A DNA stretch of 23,628 bases from Parachlorella kessleri (lineage: Eukaryota; Chlorophyta; Trebouxiophyceae; Chlorellales; Chlorellaceae): assembly GCA_001598975.1 (NCBI GenBank), contig BBXU01000862.1, positions 1-23,628 on the forward strand, in the 5' to 3' direction. Below, in pieces: positions 1-9,442 of this stretch. Numbering within the stretch: position 1 is the stretch's first letter; each line of letters begins with the position of its first letter. Both the position numbers and the translations under genes were made by a program. The notes under the pieces were generated by a model. It ran no database searches, had not been told where the DNA came from, and worked only from the letters and a program-made list of their open reading frames with translations.

Positions 1-130
1 CCCCCGGGCTGCATACACCAACTTCAGAATATGCCCAGAATATGTGGACATCAGATAAGGCACAAGCAGGCAGCTCTCTGGCAGCCAACCCACACATGGC
101 CTCGCACTGGGAAAACACATAAAACCTTAC
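1..130 (-). other. CBL intron running off the left edge
   Basis: This is the start of the intron after CBL exon 4, with a GTAAGG donor at 130-125. No sequence matching the next CBL segment (the FxLYDLxxxG region) is found in these 130 bases, so the next exon lies outside the window. Confidence 0.7.
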
Positions 131-1028
131 ATGTGGCCTTCTCCTGGAGGGGGGCCTTTGGGTGGAACACGCTTAGCGACCGCACAAACTCGCCGAACTC
201 GATCACATTGTTACGCTTGATGTCAAAGAGCTCAAAGACCTGAAAGGGCCAGGAGGCGGTGCATGTCTGTGAGGTTTCCCCCTCCCATGGCAGCCCCCAG
301 CTAAATACAAGATAATGATGACGGCCAGCGCAGGCTACAGCATGTGCACCAGGGGACTAATGCATGGCACGGCTCCAAGTAACCTTCACCACCTTACCCT
401 GTCACCAAACAGGTTGTCCTTCTTGGCCTTGAACAAAGCCAGCATGAACTCCTCCTTGTGCATAACATTGTCCTGCAAGGCAAATGCAAGCGCACCACGC
501 TGGTTGGTCTGAACGGCTGCAGCCTGCTCGACAGTGGTTTGGCAGTACACTGTAAAGGCAGGCGCCAAAAGCCCTGCACTGCAATGAGGATTCATGCAAG
601 GCATCTCAGTGCATTGCCGTCATGGCCAGAGCCACACCTGGTACACACTATTGCTCAGCTTATTGTACAATTCTCCAAGGGCGTCTACCTCTTCTATAGT
701 GACTGCAAAAAATAGGGTGGAGTAGAACCCTGGCCTGTGCTTTGCAGGTACCCTTTGCCCAGTTTACAGGAGTGTGAGGCAAACCACAGCTGTGGTGTTG
801 AAATGCAGGTAACCTTAGCCCAACCTGCCAAATTTACAGTAGTGGTGCAAGGCAAACCACAGCCACGGTGTTGAACCCCTTAAGCCAGCACCCACAGTAG
901 GTCTCCTTGGCCAGCCTCTCCGCACTGTCTGCGTCCACAAACTGGGTATTTGTTCCCGGGACTGTGGGACGCTGGCTTCGTCCCTGCATGGGTGGCTCCG
1001 GAGGCAACTTGCTTCCGGCACAGCCCAT
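131..1028 (-). CDS. CBL: Calcineurin B-like (CBL) calcium sensor, 5' part, 4 exons visible
   Basis: CBL proteins are EF-hand calcium sensors that bind and activate CIPK kinases at membranes. Exons read on the minus strand: 1028-896, 702-638, 472-398 and 239-131. All junctions are GT-AG and in phase, giving residues 1-127. The protein starts MGCAGSK, a classic N-myristoylation signal (Gly2) with a palmitoylatable Cys3, as in membrane-anchored CBLs. Residues about 40-66 ([20 protein letters not shown]) align with the CBL N-terminal helix. EF-hand 1 (about 60-73) has the family's non-canonical 14-residue loop before [13 protein letters not shown]-hand 2 is the 12-residue loop [12 protein letters not shown] (97-108), with Lys at loop position 3. 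The motif RSLSVFHP follows. EF-hands 3 and 4 lie beyond the left edge; the last visible exon ends in phase 1 at a GTAAGG donor. The start is supported by the myristoylation motif. The assignment to CBL is secure; the paralogue is not. Confidence 0.93.
735..879. repeat. 73-base tandem repeat, 2 diverged copies, in CBL intron 1
   Basis: Two imperfect copies sit in the intron between CBL exons 1 and 2. Both share a run around GGCAAACCACAGC (778-790 and 851-863), followed by GTGTTG-like ends, and both contain a TTTACAG element preceded by a GCAGGTA-type segment. The spacing is 73 bases. No CBL coding sequence is recognisable in the unit. Confidence 0.75.
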
Positions 1029-1608
1029 CGTTATTCAAGCCGGTCCTGTGCTTGGGTTGTGGCGTATAGACGACTTCCTTGCTTCTTCATTTTATAATGA
1101 TCATGAGCAAGCAGTTGAAACAAGCAATAGATTGTGTTCTATGGAACCAGGCTGCCGTCAGCAAGGTGCAGTCAGGAGTAGCTGCGACGGAGTGTATCTA
1201 CTGAAAGACGCTAGGCAATTTTTGATCAGAGTACTCGTTCCTTCGAGCCCTGGTGGGGCCTGAGCTGTGCGATACCTCTTGCCTTGCACCAGATACCGGT
1301 GCAATGCTCGAGTCAATGCCTCGCCACGCATGCCGCTCTTACAAACAGACACATATTCGAACGGCACGCCAGCACCACTCAATGCTATTGTCCCCAGCCT
1401 TTGTCCACAGAACGTTCATGCCTGCAGCACTGGGCACCCGGCAGCTTGCAGCACTAACCGCAGGCAGCAGCCAAGCTACCTATTTGCAAGCACTAGGTCC
1501 GCCTGCCACTGTGCACAACGAGCCGCCAAAAGCCGCCAACACATCTTTCAGCTAGATAGCCATAGCAGCGCGCTGTGGGACATGACTGAGCACGGTGCCC
1601 CTGTGCAG
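1029..1608. other. Divergent intergenic region between CBL and formiminotransferase-like gene
   Basis: The CBL start codon (minus strand) and the first recognised formiminotransferase exon (plus strand) are about 580 bases apart, so both promoters and 5' leaders probably lie here. The missing first coding exon of the formiminotransferase should also be here. One candidate is ATG at 1141 to a donor at 1166 (25 bases, phase 1, encoding MEPGCRQQ), which would join in frame at 1609, but its donor GTGCAG is weak. No TATA box or other convincing promoter element was recognised. A relatively AT-rich stretch lies at about 1085-1105. Confidence 0.5.
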
Positions 1609-2896
1609 GGTGCATAATTTACATCTCCGAAGGACGAAATCAAGCCCTGCTGCAGCAGCTGGAAAGAGAAGCCAAAGATGCCTGCCGCCGTGGGGCAGTG
1701 CTAGCCAGCCTCTTTGTCGACGCCCCGTACAACCGTAGCAACTTTTGCCTTGTGGGCACCAGCGTGGAATGGCTCTCAGCTGCTGCCACACAGCTTTCAC
1801 AAGCAGCGCTGCAGCTGGTAGACTTGCGCCAGCATGAAGCCTTGCACCCTCGACTTGGGGTAGTTGATCATATCTCGTGCCACCCCCTAGGCAGCCTTAC
1901 CTCTCCAGCACACGCAGGCAGCTCCGAGCGGGATGGCGTGAGCTTACAACAGGCTGCTTGTCTTGCTCAAACCATAGGACGCCAGCTGGGAAGCGGCAAA
2001 GATGCCTTGCCAGTATTCCTGTATGGAGCAGCCCACCCGCAACGCCAGTCATTGGCAGACATCCGCCGCGCCCTTGGCTACTTCAGCGGGGCTACCCAAG
2101 GTGACCCAGAACATGCAGAAACTTCCCTAGAGTGGCCCCAGCCTTTGCATCTGTTGCATGGTGTTCCTGACGCCCAACCTGTTACCAAGTATGCTGCAGG
2201 GCACTGGTCGGGATCAGGCGCTGCACAGCTACCTCTACAGCCAGCCTTTGGCCCACCTGTCGCTCCGTCAAGGTTTGGGGTGTGCTGCATAGGCGCCTCC
2301 CCCTGGATTGTCAACTTCAATGTGTTGCTGGATGGGGTCACCGAGCTGGCGGCAGCAAGGCGGATTGCGAGGGCAGTAAGTGAGAGAGGCGGCGGCCTGC
2401 CCAGCGTGCAGGCCATGGCCCTCTACCATGAGAAAGGTATGCGGGAAGGCGGGATGACATTTCTATCTGGATGGATGGCTGTAGGTGACAAAAACACGGT
2501 ATCTGCCCATATCATTGGCGTGAGCTGCATTGGACTTGCACGAATTCCCATGACCTGACCATCAGCCCTGCCGCGCTGTGTGCTGGCGCTTAGTCTTTCC
2601 ACCTTGGAAGCCGCTGAGACAGCAGGGATGCAGGCACCGAAAGGCCTTACTAAGCTGTAGATGGGCGCGGAGGCTGACATAACCACTTTCGCGTCACAAG
2701 TCCACTGCAGCTGGGTGGAGATTGCCATGCAGGCGTGGAGATAGCCTGCAACATCCTTGATCGCCAGGCGGCACCGCCAGAGCTGGTGGAGGAGCGTGTG
2801 CGGCAGCTGGCAGCTGCTGAGGGCGGGGGCGTCAAAAGCAGCTATATGATAGGCAGAAGTCCAGAGGACCTGCTTGCCCTGCTTCAGCCACTGTGA
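1609..2896 (+). CDS. Formiminotransferase-like protein, plant type (first exon unresolved)
   Basis: This resembles the formiminotransferase N-terminal domain of FTCD, which in animals transfers a formimino group from formiminoglutamate to tetrahydrofolate. Plants and green algae carry a stand-alone homologue whose substrate is uncertain. Visible exons are 1609-2436 and 2733-2896 (stop TGA 2894-2896), giving about 329 residues, close to the usual length of about 300-330. Matching landmarks are IIYISEGRNQALL near the start (plant proteins have VYISE-RN), APYNRSNFCLVGT, HPRLGVVDHISCHPLG with the conserved His of the HPR segment, VFLYGAAHP, FGPPVAPSRFGVCCIGASPW, and VNFNVLLD. Exon 2 carries VEIACNILD and ends in LLALLQPL. 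The junction is G|GC across a 296-base GTATGC...GCAG intron. Exon 1609 starts after a CAG acceptor in phase 1. An in-frame TGA at 1587 shows that the start codon must come from an upstream exon. No cyclodeaminase domain follows. Confidence 0.88.
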
Positions 2897-3923
2897 TCAT
2901 GACATCAGCTGATCTAGGACGCGTGGTGTGAGATGCACTCACATGTAGCCAGAGCCATGCGCAGGCAGGGCAGCGGCCCAAGCGGATAAGAATATTACAA
3001 CCTTCGGCCAAGTTTTGTGTTGATTAATCGAGGGTTTCACAGGCCGCCATGTTGGCCGCGGGCTCAGCCATCCTGAAACCTAGCAGGTTGGCCCTCATGC
3101 CCAGCCTGCTATCAACCCTTTCGACACGGACTTAAAAGCGGGGCCCGCGGGCGGGCCAATGCTTCTTGTGATAGAACGCGCAGGCCCTGCAAGGGTTGCC
3201 ATGACATGCTGCTTGTGAAGGATGGGCAGCAAATGCCTTGATAGCACTGTGGTCAACAGCTGAAGCGGACCAGGAGCAGACGGCAGCAGGCCCTAGAGAC
3301 AACTGCTCATCTGGGTCACCCAGAGGTTGGAGGCTCAGCGCAATGACCCCAAACTACAGGCTCCTACTGCCTGGATTTGCAACCAGTTGGCAAGCGCACG
3401 GCGGGAAGCACCAGGGGCTTGGCACCAACCGGGCTACCTAAGAGGAGGCTGGGCCAAAGCGTGGCCAACCTCCAGAGTGGAAAATCACAATCCTGTGCAC
3501 TATTCTTGGCGCAGCTGTGTAGTCTGAAGGCGCATGCTGGCCAGTGCAGGCAGTGTGACGCCATGCTGGGAACAACCCCTGCTGTCCTTCGGTTGCCCAG
3601 TCATCCTGCGGCACCCGCCGGCGCTCTGCTGTGCGCCCTAGCTGGCCACACACAACCACTTGAGGGATTGATCCACAGCATCCGCTTGTCCGCCGCCCTT
3701 TACACCCTCGTGTTGGAACAGCTTACAGTAAAGGTGGTGGTAGGGCATGGTTCAGCTGGGTCCCTAAGTGATCATGATATCAGCTTCCATACCCAAGCAG
3801 CTACACGTCTGGGCTACCGTACCCACCCGAAACCTTGTCGTCAGAGCCAGGCGGTTAAGTCATCAGCGCTTGCACTGGCCCGTTGCTGAGCCTAGAAGGG
3901 GTGCCACCAGCAAGGCAGTGACG
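2897..3923. other. Intergenic region, formiminotransferase 3' end to ALDH 5' end
   Basis: About 1 kb with no recognisable gene. It should contain the formiminotransferase 3' UTR and the ALDH promoter. Neither AATAAA nor the volvocalean TGTAA signal was seen just after the stop. An open frame at 3377-3889 has no family resemblance and no splice context, and it is not called. The segment TGATCATGA followed by (C/T)ATCAGCT occurs at both 2894 and 3769. Confidence 0.6.
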
Positions 3924-6900
3924 ATGCCTGACGCACCCTCTGGGGCAACGAAGGGCTCTCCGGATGTGAGCCGCACTTTGCAAAGGAAGACGCTTGGCCG
4001 ACTCCCTGACTCAATAAAAGGAGCCTGTGAAGGCGAACCTGGCCCCCATACTGCTGATCTCAGAAAGCTACCATCTCTCGTACCATCTGTGAGGTGATCT
4101 CAGAAAGCTGTGCAGGTGGCTGAGACGACAAAGATCGATAGGCTGATGGACACCCTTGCTGCCCACAAGGCTGAGTGGGCGGCGCTGCCTGTGCCTGCCA
4201 AGCTGGCCCTGCTGAAAGAAGTCAAGGCCCGTGTGCTGGACCAGCCGCTGGCGTGGGCAACAGCCAGCGCCCAACAAGTGAAGAAGGAGGCAGGAGAGGT
4301 AAGGTGGTTTGACCTCTTCCTTGCAGGAAGTGGCTGGTGGCTGCGGAAGCATGGGCAAGGGTAAGCGCACTTCCAATTTGTCATTCAGTGTTGGGCTGGC
4401 AGGACGGGAGGTACAACAGCGGCCCGGGTGTGGTGCCCCCTAGAGCCTTGCTAGCCCTGTCATGCCAGGCGTGCACCCAGCTGCCTCCTGCCCCTTCGCC
4501 TTGGTGCCCTGGTTGCCTACAGCCTTGCAGTCTTTGCTGATCATGAGCCCCCAATGCATCACCCTTGCCTCGCAGGAGGCCGTCGCTCAAGAGCTTGTAG
4601 CCACCGTGGTCCTTGTCACTTTGGCAATCGACGGCTACATAGCCTCCTTGATCACCTACCAGAAAACCGGCGCCTTCCCCGCCCCGCCCATGCGGCAGGC
4701 GCCCAGTGGACAGACGGTGGCCAAGGTGTTCCCGTGGGGGTTCAAGGAGAGCAAGCTGAACCCCCTGGGGGCGGCGGGGGTTCAGGCGGAGCTGTACCTG
4801 CGCCCCGGCTGCGCGGCAACTCAGGGGGAGTTCTACAGATCAGGTGCGTCAGGCAGGTGTGTTTAGCTGAAGGTCTGGCTCTGTTTAGGGTGGCTGCTGG
4901 TGTGGTGCCACCCTAATCGTGCCCTTCGCTGCAGGCCCGCAGGCAGGAAAGGTGCCTGGGATAACAAATATTGCGGGTTGGTGAACCGCCGGGCTCAATA
5001 CCGTCGTGCCGATGCGTATTTGTTGGATGTGCAGCGCCTGTGCGTCTCCCTAGCACGCTCCCAGCCCTGCTCTCCCTCTCGCGCAGGAAGCAAGGAGGGG
5101 CGGGTATGCGTGGCGCTGGGGGCCGGCAACCAGCAGTTCCTGTCGCTGCTGGACGCCCTGCACCAACTGTTCGTTGAGGGGACGGTGGTGGCGCTCAAGT
5201 ACCACCCCATCCAGGTGCATGCAAGTTGTGTGGGAGGCCAACCCCTGCACGTGCTCTTTGTGAAGGGACGGTGGTCGCACTCAAGTACCACCCCCCCCTC
5301 AGGTCCGTGCATGTTGTCAGCGAGGCGAAGCCCTGCACTACCTCTTTGAGAGCGGACAGGGTGGTGCGTGAGTGGCATGGTTCGCAGGATGGGGAGCACG
5401 GCATGGGCAGCGAGCGGGTGTGCAAGGGTGTCATCCCCACCTCTGCTTGGGGAGTGCATGGGTATCAACAGTTGCGTCTACCTGTGGGATGTGGTTCCAG
5501 TGCCTCCTGCTTGTCCAGGAGGTACGCCTGTCAGGGTTACTAGTAGGCAGCAGTCCGCATGACTGGGCTGGCACGCGCAGAGCGCCAGTCGGTTGACCTA
5601 ACCTTGCCCAGGTGCCTGTGGCTCAGAAGGAATCCCAAGAATATCTAGAGATGCCACTTCAGTGGGGTGGTGGAGCCGCTGGCCCGTTCCTGGCCACCTT
5701 GTCACAGTGTGTCTGCCACATGCGCCTTACACTCATCGTCCCGTCCCCCTCCTGCAGGCGCCCGTGGCGCCCTACATCGACCATGTGCTGGCCCCCTTGG
5801 CCCGGCGGGGCTTCTTTGGCAGCGTGCTGTGCGGGGTGGAGGCCACAAAGCACCTGGTGTACCACCCGCTGGCTGACTGCGTGTGCATGACGGGGGGCAC
5901 GGCCACGCACGACGCGATTGTGTGGGGGCCGCGGGAGGAGCAGGAGGGGAGGAAAGCACGGAATGACCCCCTGCTCAAGGTGGGATGGTGCTGTGTAGCG
6001 GGGGTACACAGGCTATTGCAGGAGCATGGGGATGCGGGAGGTGAGGGGAGCAGGGAATGGCACCCTTTTGAAGTGAGCGATGTGTAGAAGCAGGGTCTCC
6101 ATTTGGCCGCACGAACGATATTAGTTCATATAATATTGCTTACGGCCACCCAGTCTCTGTACCTCCCACGCCATTTCATCTAGGGTGCCCTTGACCCGGC
6201 CGCCATGCGCCAGCTGGATGGGTCGCCCGTCCCCGCCTGCGCCTCACTCATCATCATAATAAATCCAGGATTCACCTCACAGCCTGGTGTGGAAACCCGG
6301 TCAGCAGTGAGCTGGTGTGCGTGACTCGCTGGCTTGTGGTGCCGCAGGCGCTTACCAGTGGCCGCCGTTTCCATACAGTGTGGTTGTGTGTGTTTGCTGC
6401 AGGTCCCCATTACCAGTGAGCTGGGCTGTGTGACCCCCTGGCTGGTGGTGCCTGGGCCCTGGACGGAGGCTGAGCTGACTCACCATGCCAAGGCCCTGGC
6501 CCAGGCGGTGCTCAACAACTGCTCCTGCAACTGCCTGGCTGCCAAGGTACAGAATTGACTAAGGGACACAAAACCATTCCAATGCGTGGGCATGGGTGGG
6601 TGAGGGTCAGGGCTTTCACATCCAGCTGTTCAAAAACTCTCATGAGGGGCTTGACCTGTTCACACCCTGAACATGCATCTCACCTGTTGACGGGCTCCGT
6701 CGGCAACCAAAGAAGCTTGTCCAGTCGATGCGCGGCTGCTCCTGCGGTGGCTTGGCGGGCTTGGGTGGATGACTACCCTTGGTTGTCTTGTAAGCCACCT
6801 GACCGGTGGGTACACGGGTGGGTGGTAGAGTGTGCACCATGACTGCACCTGAAGAGGTGATGGAGCACCAGTGTGACGCTTCTGGAGTGCCCAGGGTTGA

Positions 6901-8626
6901 AGTATTCCCAAGGCTTCCCCGATTCCAAAGCCGTGGGTGGAGGGCAGGAAGGGCACTGCTTGGCTGCAGCACTCGGGGGCAGGTAGGAGGCCGTAGACCC
7001 TACCCCGTGAATTGCTTCCCCTTGCGGCGGCTCCTTTCCACCTTACCTGCACCGATAATCCGCGACCCCTTAACCAGCAAACTGTCACCGCGCATGCGGT
7101 GGTACTGCAGGTGATACTGCTGGCAGACGGCTGGGACCAGGGTGATGCTTTCATTGGCAAGGTCAAGCAGGAGCTGGCCAGCTACCCCCTGCCCAACCCA
7201 TACTACCCTGGGATGAGGGACAGGTGAGGCGCCGCCGCGCCCAGCTAGTGTGTTGGCAGCGGGCGCGCATGTAGCATGCTGCACATGATATTCAGCAGTA
7301 GCTCCTGTAGCTGTTCCCTGTGCTGCTGGCAGGCAGACAAGTAGCTCCAGGCGTGCTGCTGATCAATTGGCTAGCTCTGAGAACAGGCGCATGAAGCTGA
7401 GCTCCTTGACTTGCTCACGACCTGCACGAGAACCTGTGAATGGATGATGCGTGACTGCGTTTGCTGTGCGCATTGCTCTCCACGGCCGGCTTCTGCCCCC
7501 ACAGGTATGCTGCGTTCAAGGAGCGCTACCCCACTGCTGAGCCGGTGGCCGGCCGGCCGGCAGACCCCTCGCAGCCCTGCGGTGAGGTGCTACCCACGCT
7601 GGTCAATGTGCTGGACCGCTTCCCGGCAAATGGAAAGGAGGAATATGCCTTCCAGGTCGAGCCGTTCGCCCCCATCGTCACCTTCGCCAAGGTCGGTACT
7701 TGTTAATGGGTGCTCTTTTTGGGGGCGTCCTAGTAAAGCACACGTGCTGCGGCGGGCTGGCCGGGGGAGGACTTAAGCCCATGCCCCCACCCACTTCTGC
7801 ACTCAAGGGCGCAGAGCTGCGTCCCACGCGGACACTGAGTGCAAAAGCTTGTGTTTGCATGCCCCTTGCCTTGATCGTCCGGCCTGGCCTGCTGTAGGTG
7901 CCCTGCCAGCCTGGCCCAGGCAAGTCCCTGGAGGAAGCCTATCTTCAGGAGGCGGTGCGAACGGCCAATGAGGACATCTGGGGCACCCTCTCCTGCTCTC
8001 TCATCGTGCACCCGGAGACCGAGAGGCAGCATGCGGCGGCGGTGCAGGCTGCCCTGGACGCGCTGCGCTACGGCAGCGTGGTCCTCAACTCATGGTCGCT
8101 GGTGGGGTACCTGGTGATGCCGGGCCACTGGGGCGCCTTCCAAGGGGATCAGACTCTCCAGGTGCGCATGGGCGTCTGTGTGGATCTAGTATGGAACCGA
8201 ATTAGATGGCAAGGCAGGAGTTGAGGGTTTTGCTTATTTGGCTCTTGCTGCCCTCCTTTCAGAATTTTGGTGCCCGTGGGGTTAGGGACCGGCCCATCCT
8301 AGCAGCATGCCTCGGCTGGCTACTTCTAGCTCTTGCACGCAAGCAGATGCCGGCCAGCCTGCCCTTCCTGCTAAGCGGCTGTGGAGCTCCCACGAAAATC
8401 GTTCCTCCTTTCCCTGCAGGATGTGGGGTCAGGGATAGGCGGTGTGCACAACACCTACCTGTTTGACCACCCAGAGAAGACCGTGGTGCGGACTCCCTTC
8501 ACAAGCGGCATCCACCCCATGCCGCCCAACACATCCAAGCTGCCACTGTCAGTGGCCAAGGTGGTGGCGGGGCTCTCACACAGCGGGCTGCTGGGGGCGC
8601 TGCGCATGGCCTTCAAGAGCGCATGA
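3924..8626 (+). CDS. Aldehyde dehydrogenase superfamily protein, 10 exons, 585 aa
   Basis: A member of the NAD(P)-dependent ALDH superfamily that resembles, from memory, a bacterial ALDH branch more than the common plant ALDHs. Exons: 3924-3965, 4116-4298, 4576-4843, 5087-5214, 5758-5979, 6403-6546, 7111-7223, 7505-7691, 7898-8161, 8420-8626. Phases agree throughout and total 586 codons including TGA. Landmarks: Rossmann strand and loop RVCVALGAGN (170-179); LKYHP with Lys202 at the ALDH nucleotide-binding Lys; CMTGG (250-254); TSELG with Glu287 at the general-base Glu; cysteine-rich loop NNCSCNCLAAK (320-330), where the nucleophile should be; VEPFAPIV (418-425) like ALDH E-x-F-G-P; and the C-terminal run DVGSGIGGVHNTYLF. 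No signal peptide or membrane segment is evident. Exon 1 (MPDAPSGATKGSPD) rests on a phase-0 GTGAGC donor and is the least certain part. The substrate is unknown. Confidence 0.87.
4056..4109. repeat. 40-base direct repeat in ALDH intron 1
   Basis: GATCTCAGAAAGCT occurs at 4056-4069 and 4096-4109, and TACCATCT is also repeated between the two. It ends six bases upstream of ALDH exon 2, so the copy nearest the exon overlaps the acceptor region. Confidence 0.8.
5149..5380 (+). repeat. Three tandem copies of the end of ALDH exon 4, period 87-88 bases
   Basis: Copy 1 is the functional exon end plus the start of the intron (core CCCTGCA at 5156). Copy 2 (core at 5243) and copy 3 (core at 5331) lie in the intron. 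Copy 2 keeps the stretch equivalent to FVEGTVVALKYHP at the nucleotide level (CTCAAGTACCACCCC is identical) and keeps a CAGGT donor-like site at about 5301-5305. Copy 3 is more decayed. Confidence 0.88.
6302..6456 (+). repeat. Decayed partial copy of ALDH exon 6 in the preceding intron
   Basis: Bases 6305-6350 match exon 6 bases 6414-6459 at a spacing of 109. CAGTGAGCTGG is exact in both, followed by diverged versions of the sequence coding for GCVTPWLVVPG. The intronic copy has mismatches and does not continue the exon, so it reads as a relic duplicate. Confidence 0.8.
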
Positions 8627-9442
8627 GCCCACAGGCATGCGGGTGCTGGCCGGCGGGGCGAGAGGTGGGAGGGGCGGCTGTGCATGGGGGGAGAGCTGAT
8701 ACCGGGGATCTTACCTTGCTTGTGATGTGTACGTTAGTCACTTCCTACATAGGCAAGCGCAGAGCCTTTGAAAGTTGAACCGCATGGCTCCTTGGGTTGG
8801 CTGATACTGAGCTGTGGCATCCCTTCTTCTCTGATATTGAGCTGATATCACCTCCTATACCTGTGTTCGCCACTGTGTTGTCATGCATGTTCAGTGTTAG
8901 TGGTTGTCTCATGACACTGCATGTTTGGCGCTCTGCTGCTGCTGGATTTGGCATGTGTGGTGGGCGCCTTACTTCAGCCGTTTCTGTGTACTACATTTTC
9001 GGTAGAGTTATCAGGCTTTTGTCTTGCGTTTACGAGCGTGCTGCGTTGAGCTCAAGTGGGTTGTTTGCACGTTCTGGTGACAGTCTGGGCTCGCGAGGGA
9101 GGTTGATGTACACTGACTGCACGCAAGAGGCTGTGGACACAAGAGGTTAGTTGGTGCGTTTGTTGAAGCGTGTGTATACAGACTTAGGAAGTGTGCAGCA
9201 TCTTTATTGTTAGTGCGGCATGCAAGGCATGCTGTGAGAACCTGCCTGCTTTCAGCGTTTCCCAGCATATGGGGTGTGACCTGTGGTATGAATACCAGGC
9301 CAGACAAGGCATCATGCAATCAAGGCAGCCATAGCAAACATTGACGTAGCAAGCCCACAAGGCGGCCAGCAATAACCAAAAAGCTATGTCTGTCAGCAGC
9401 CAAAGCGCACGTCAAACGGGCATCACGGCATCCAGCCAGCCC
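8627..9442. other. Convergent intergenic region, ALDH and REV1 3' ends
   Basis: About 816 bases between two stop codons that face each other, so both 3' UTRs lie here. No coding gene is recognised. The open frame at 8797-9150 begins at a non-ATG codon and resembles nothing known. A short diverged repeat, GATACTGAGCTG and GATATTGAGCTG, occurs at about 8804 and 8833. Confidence 0.65.
9203..9208 (-). terminator. Possible AATAAA polyadenylation signal for REV1
   Basis: TTTATT on the plus strand reads AATAAA on the minus strand, about 235 bases past the REV1 stop. The position suits a 3' UTR. Many green algae use TGTAA instead, and no TGTAA was seen here, so this is only a candidate. Confidence 0.35.

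Noticed and set aside
2423..2728. Minus-strand 101-codon open frame inside the formiminotransferase gene
   Set aside because: It is antisense to the formiminotransferase intron and exon and resembles nothing.
3377..3889. 170-codon open frame upstream of ALDH
   Set aside because: No recognisable domain and no splice or promoter context, and it lies where the ALDH 5' region is expected. Open frames of this size occur by chance in GC-rich DNA.
4012..4019. AATAAA-like signal (CAATAAAA) as a gene end
   Set aside because: It lies between ALDH exons 1 and 2 and no plus-strand gene ends just upstream. It weakens exon 1 slightly but is more likely chance.
8797..9150. 117-codon hydrophobic open frame between ALDH and REV1
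   Set aside because: It starts at TTG, lies in the convergent 3' UTR region and has no family match.
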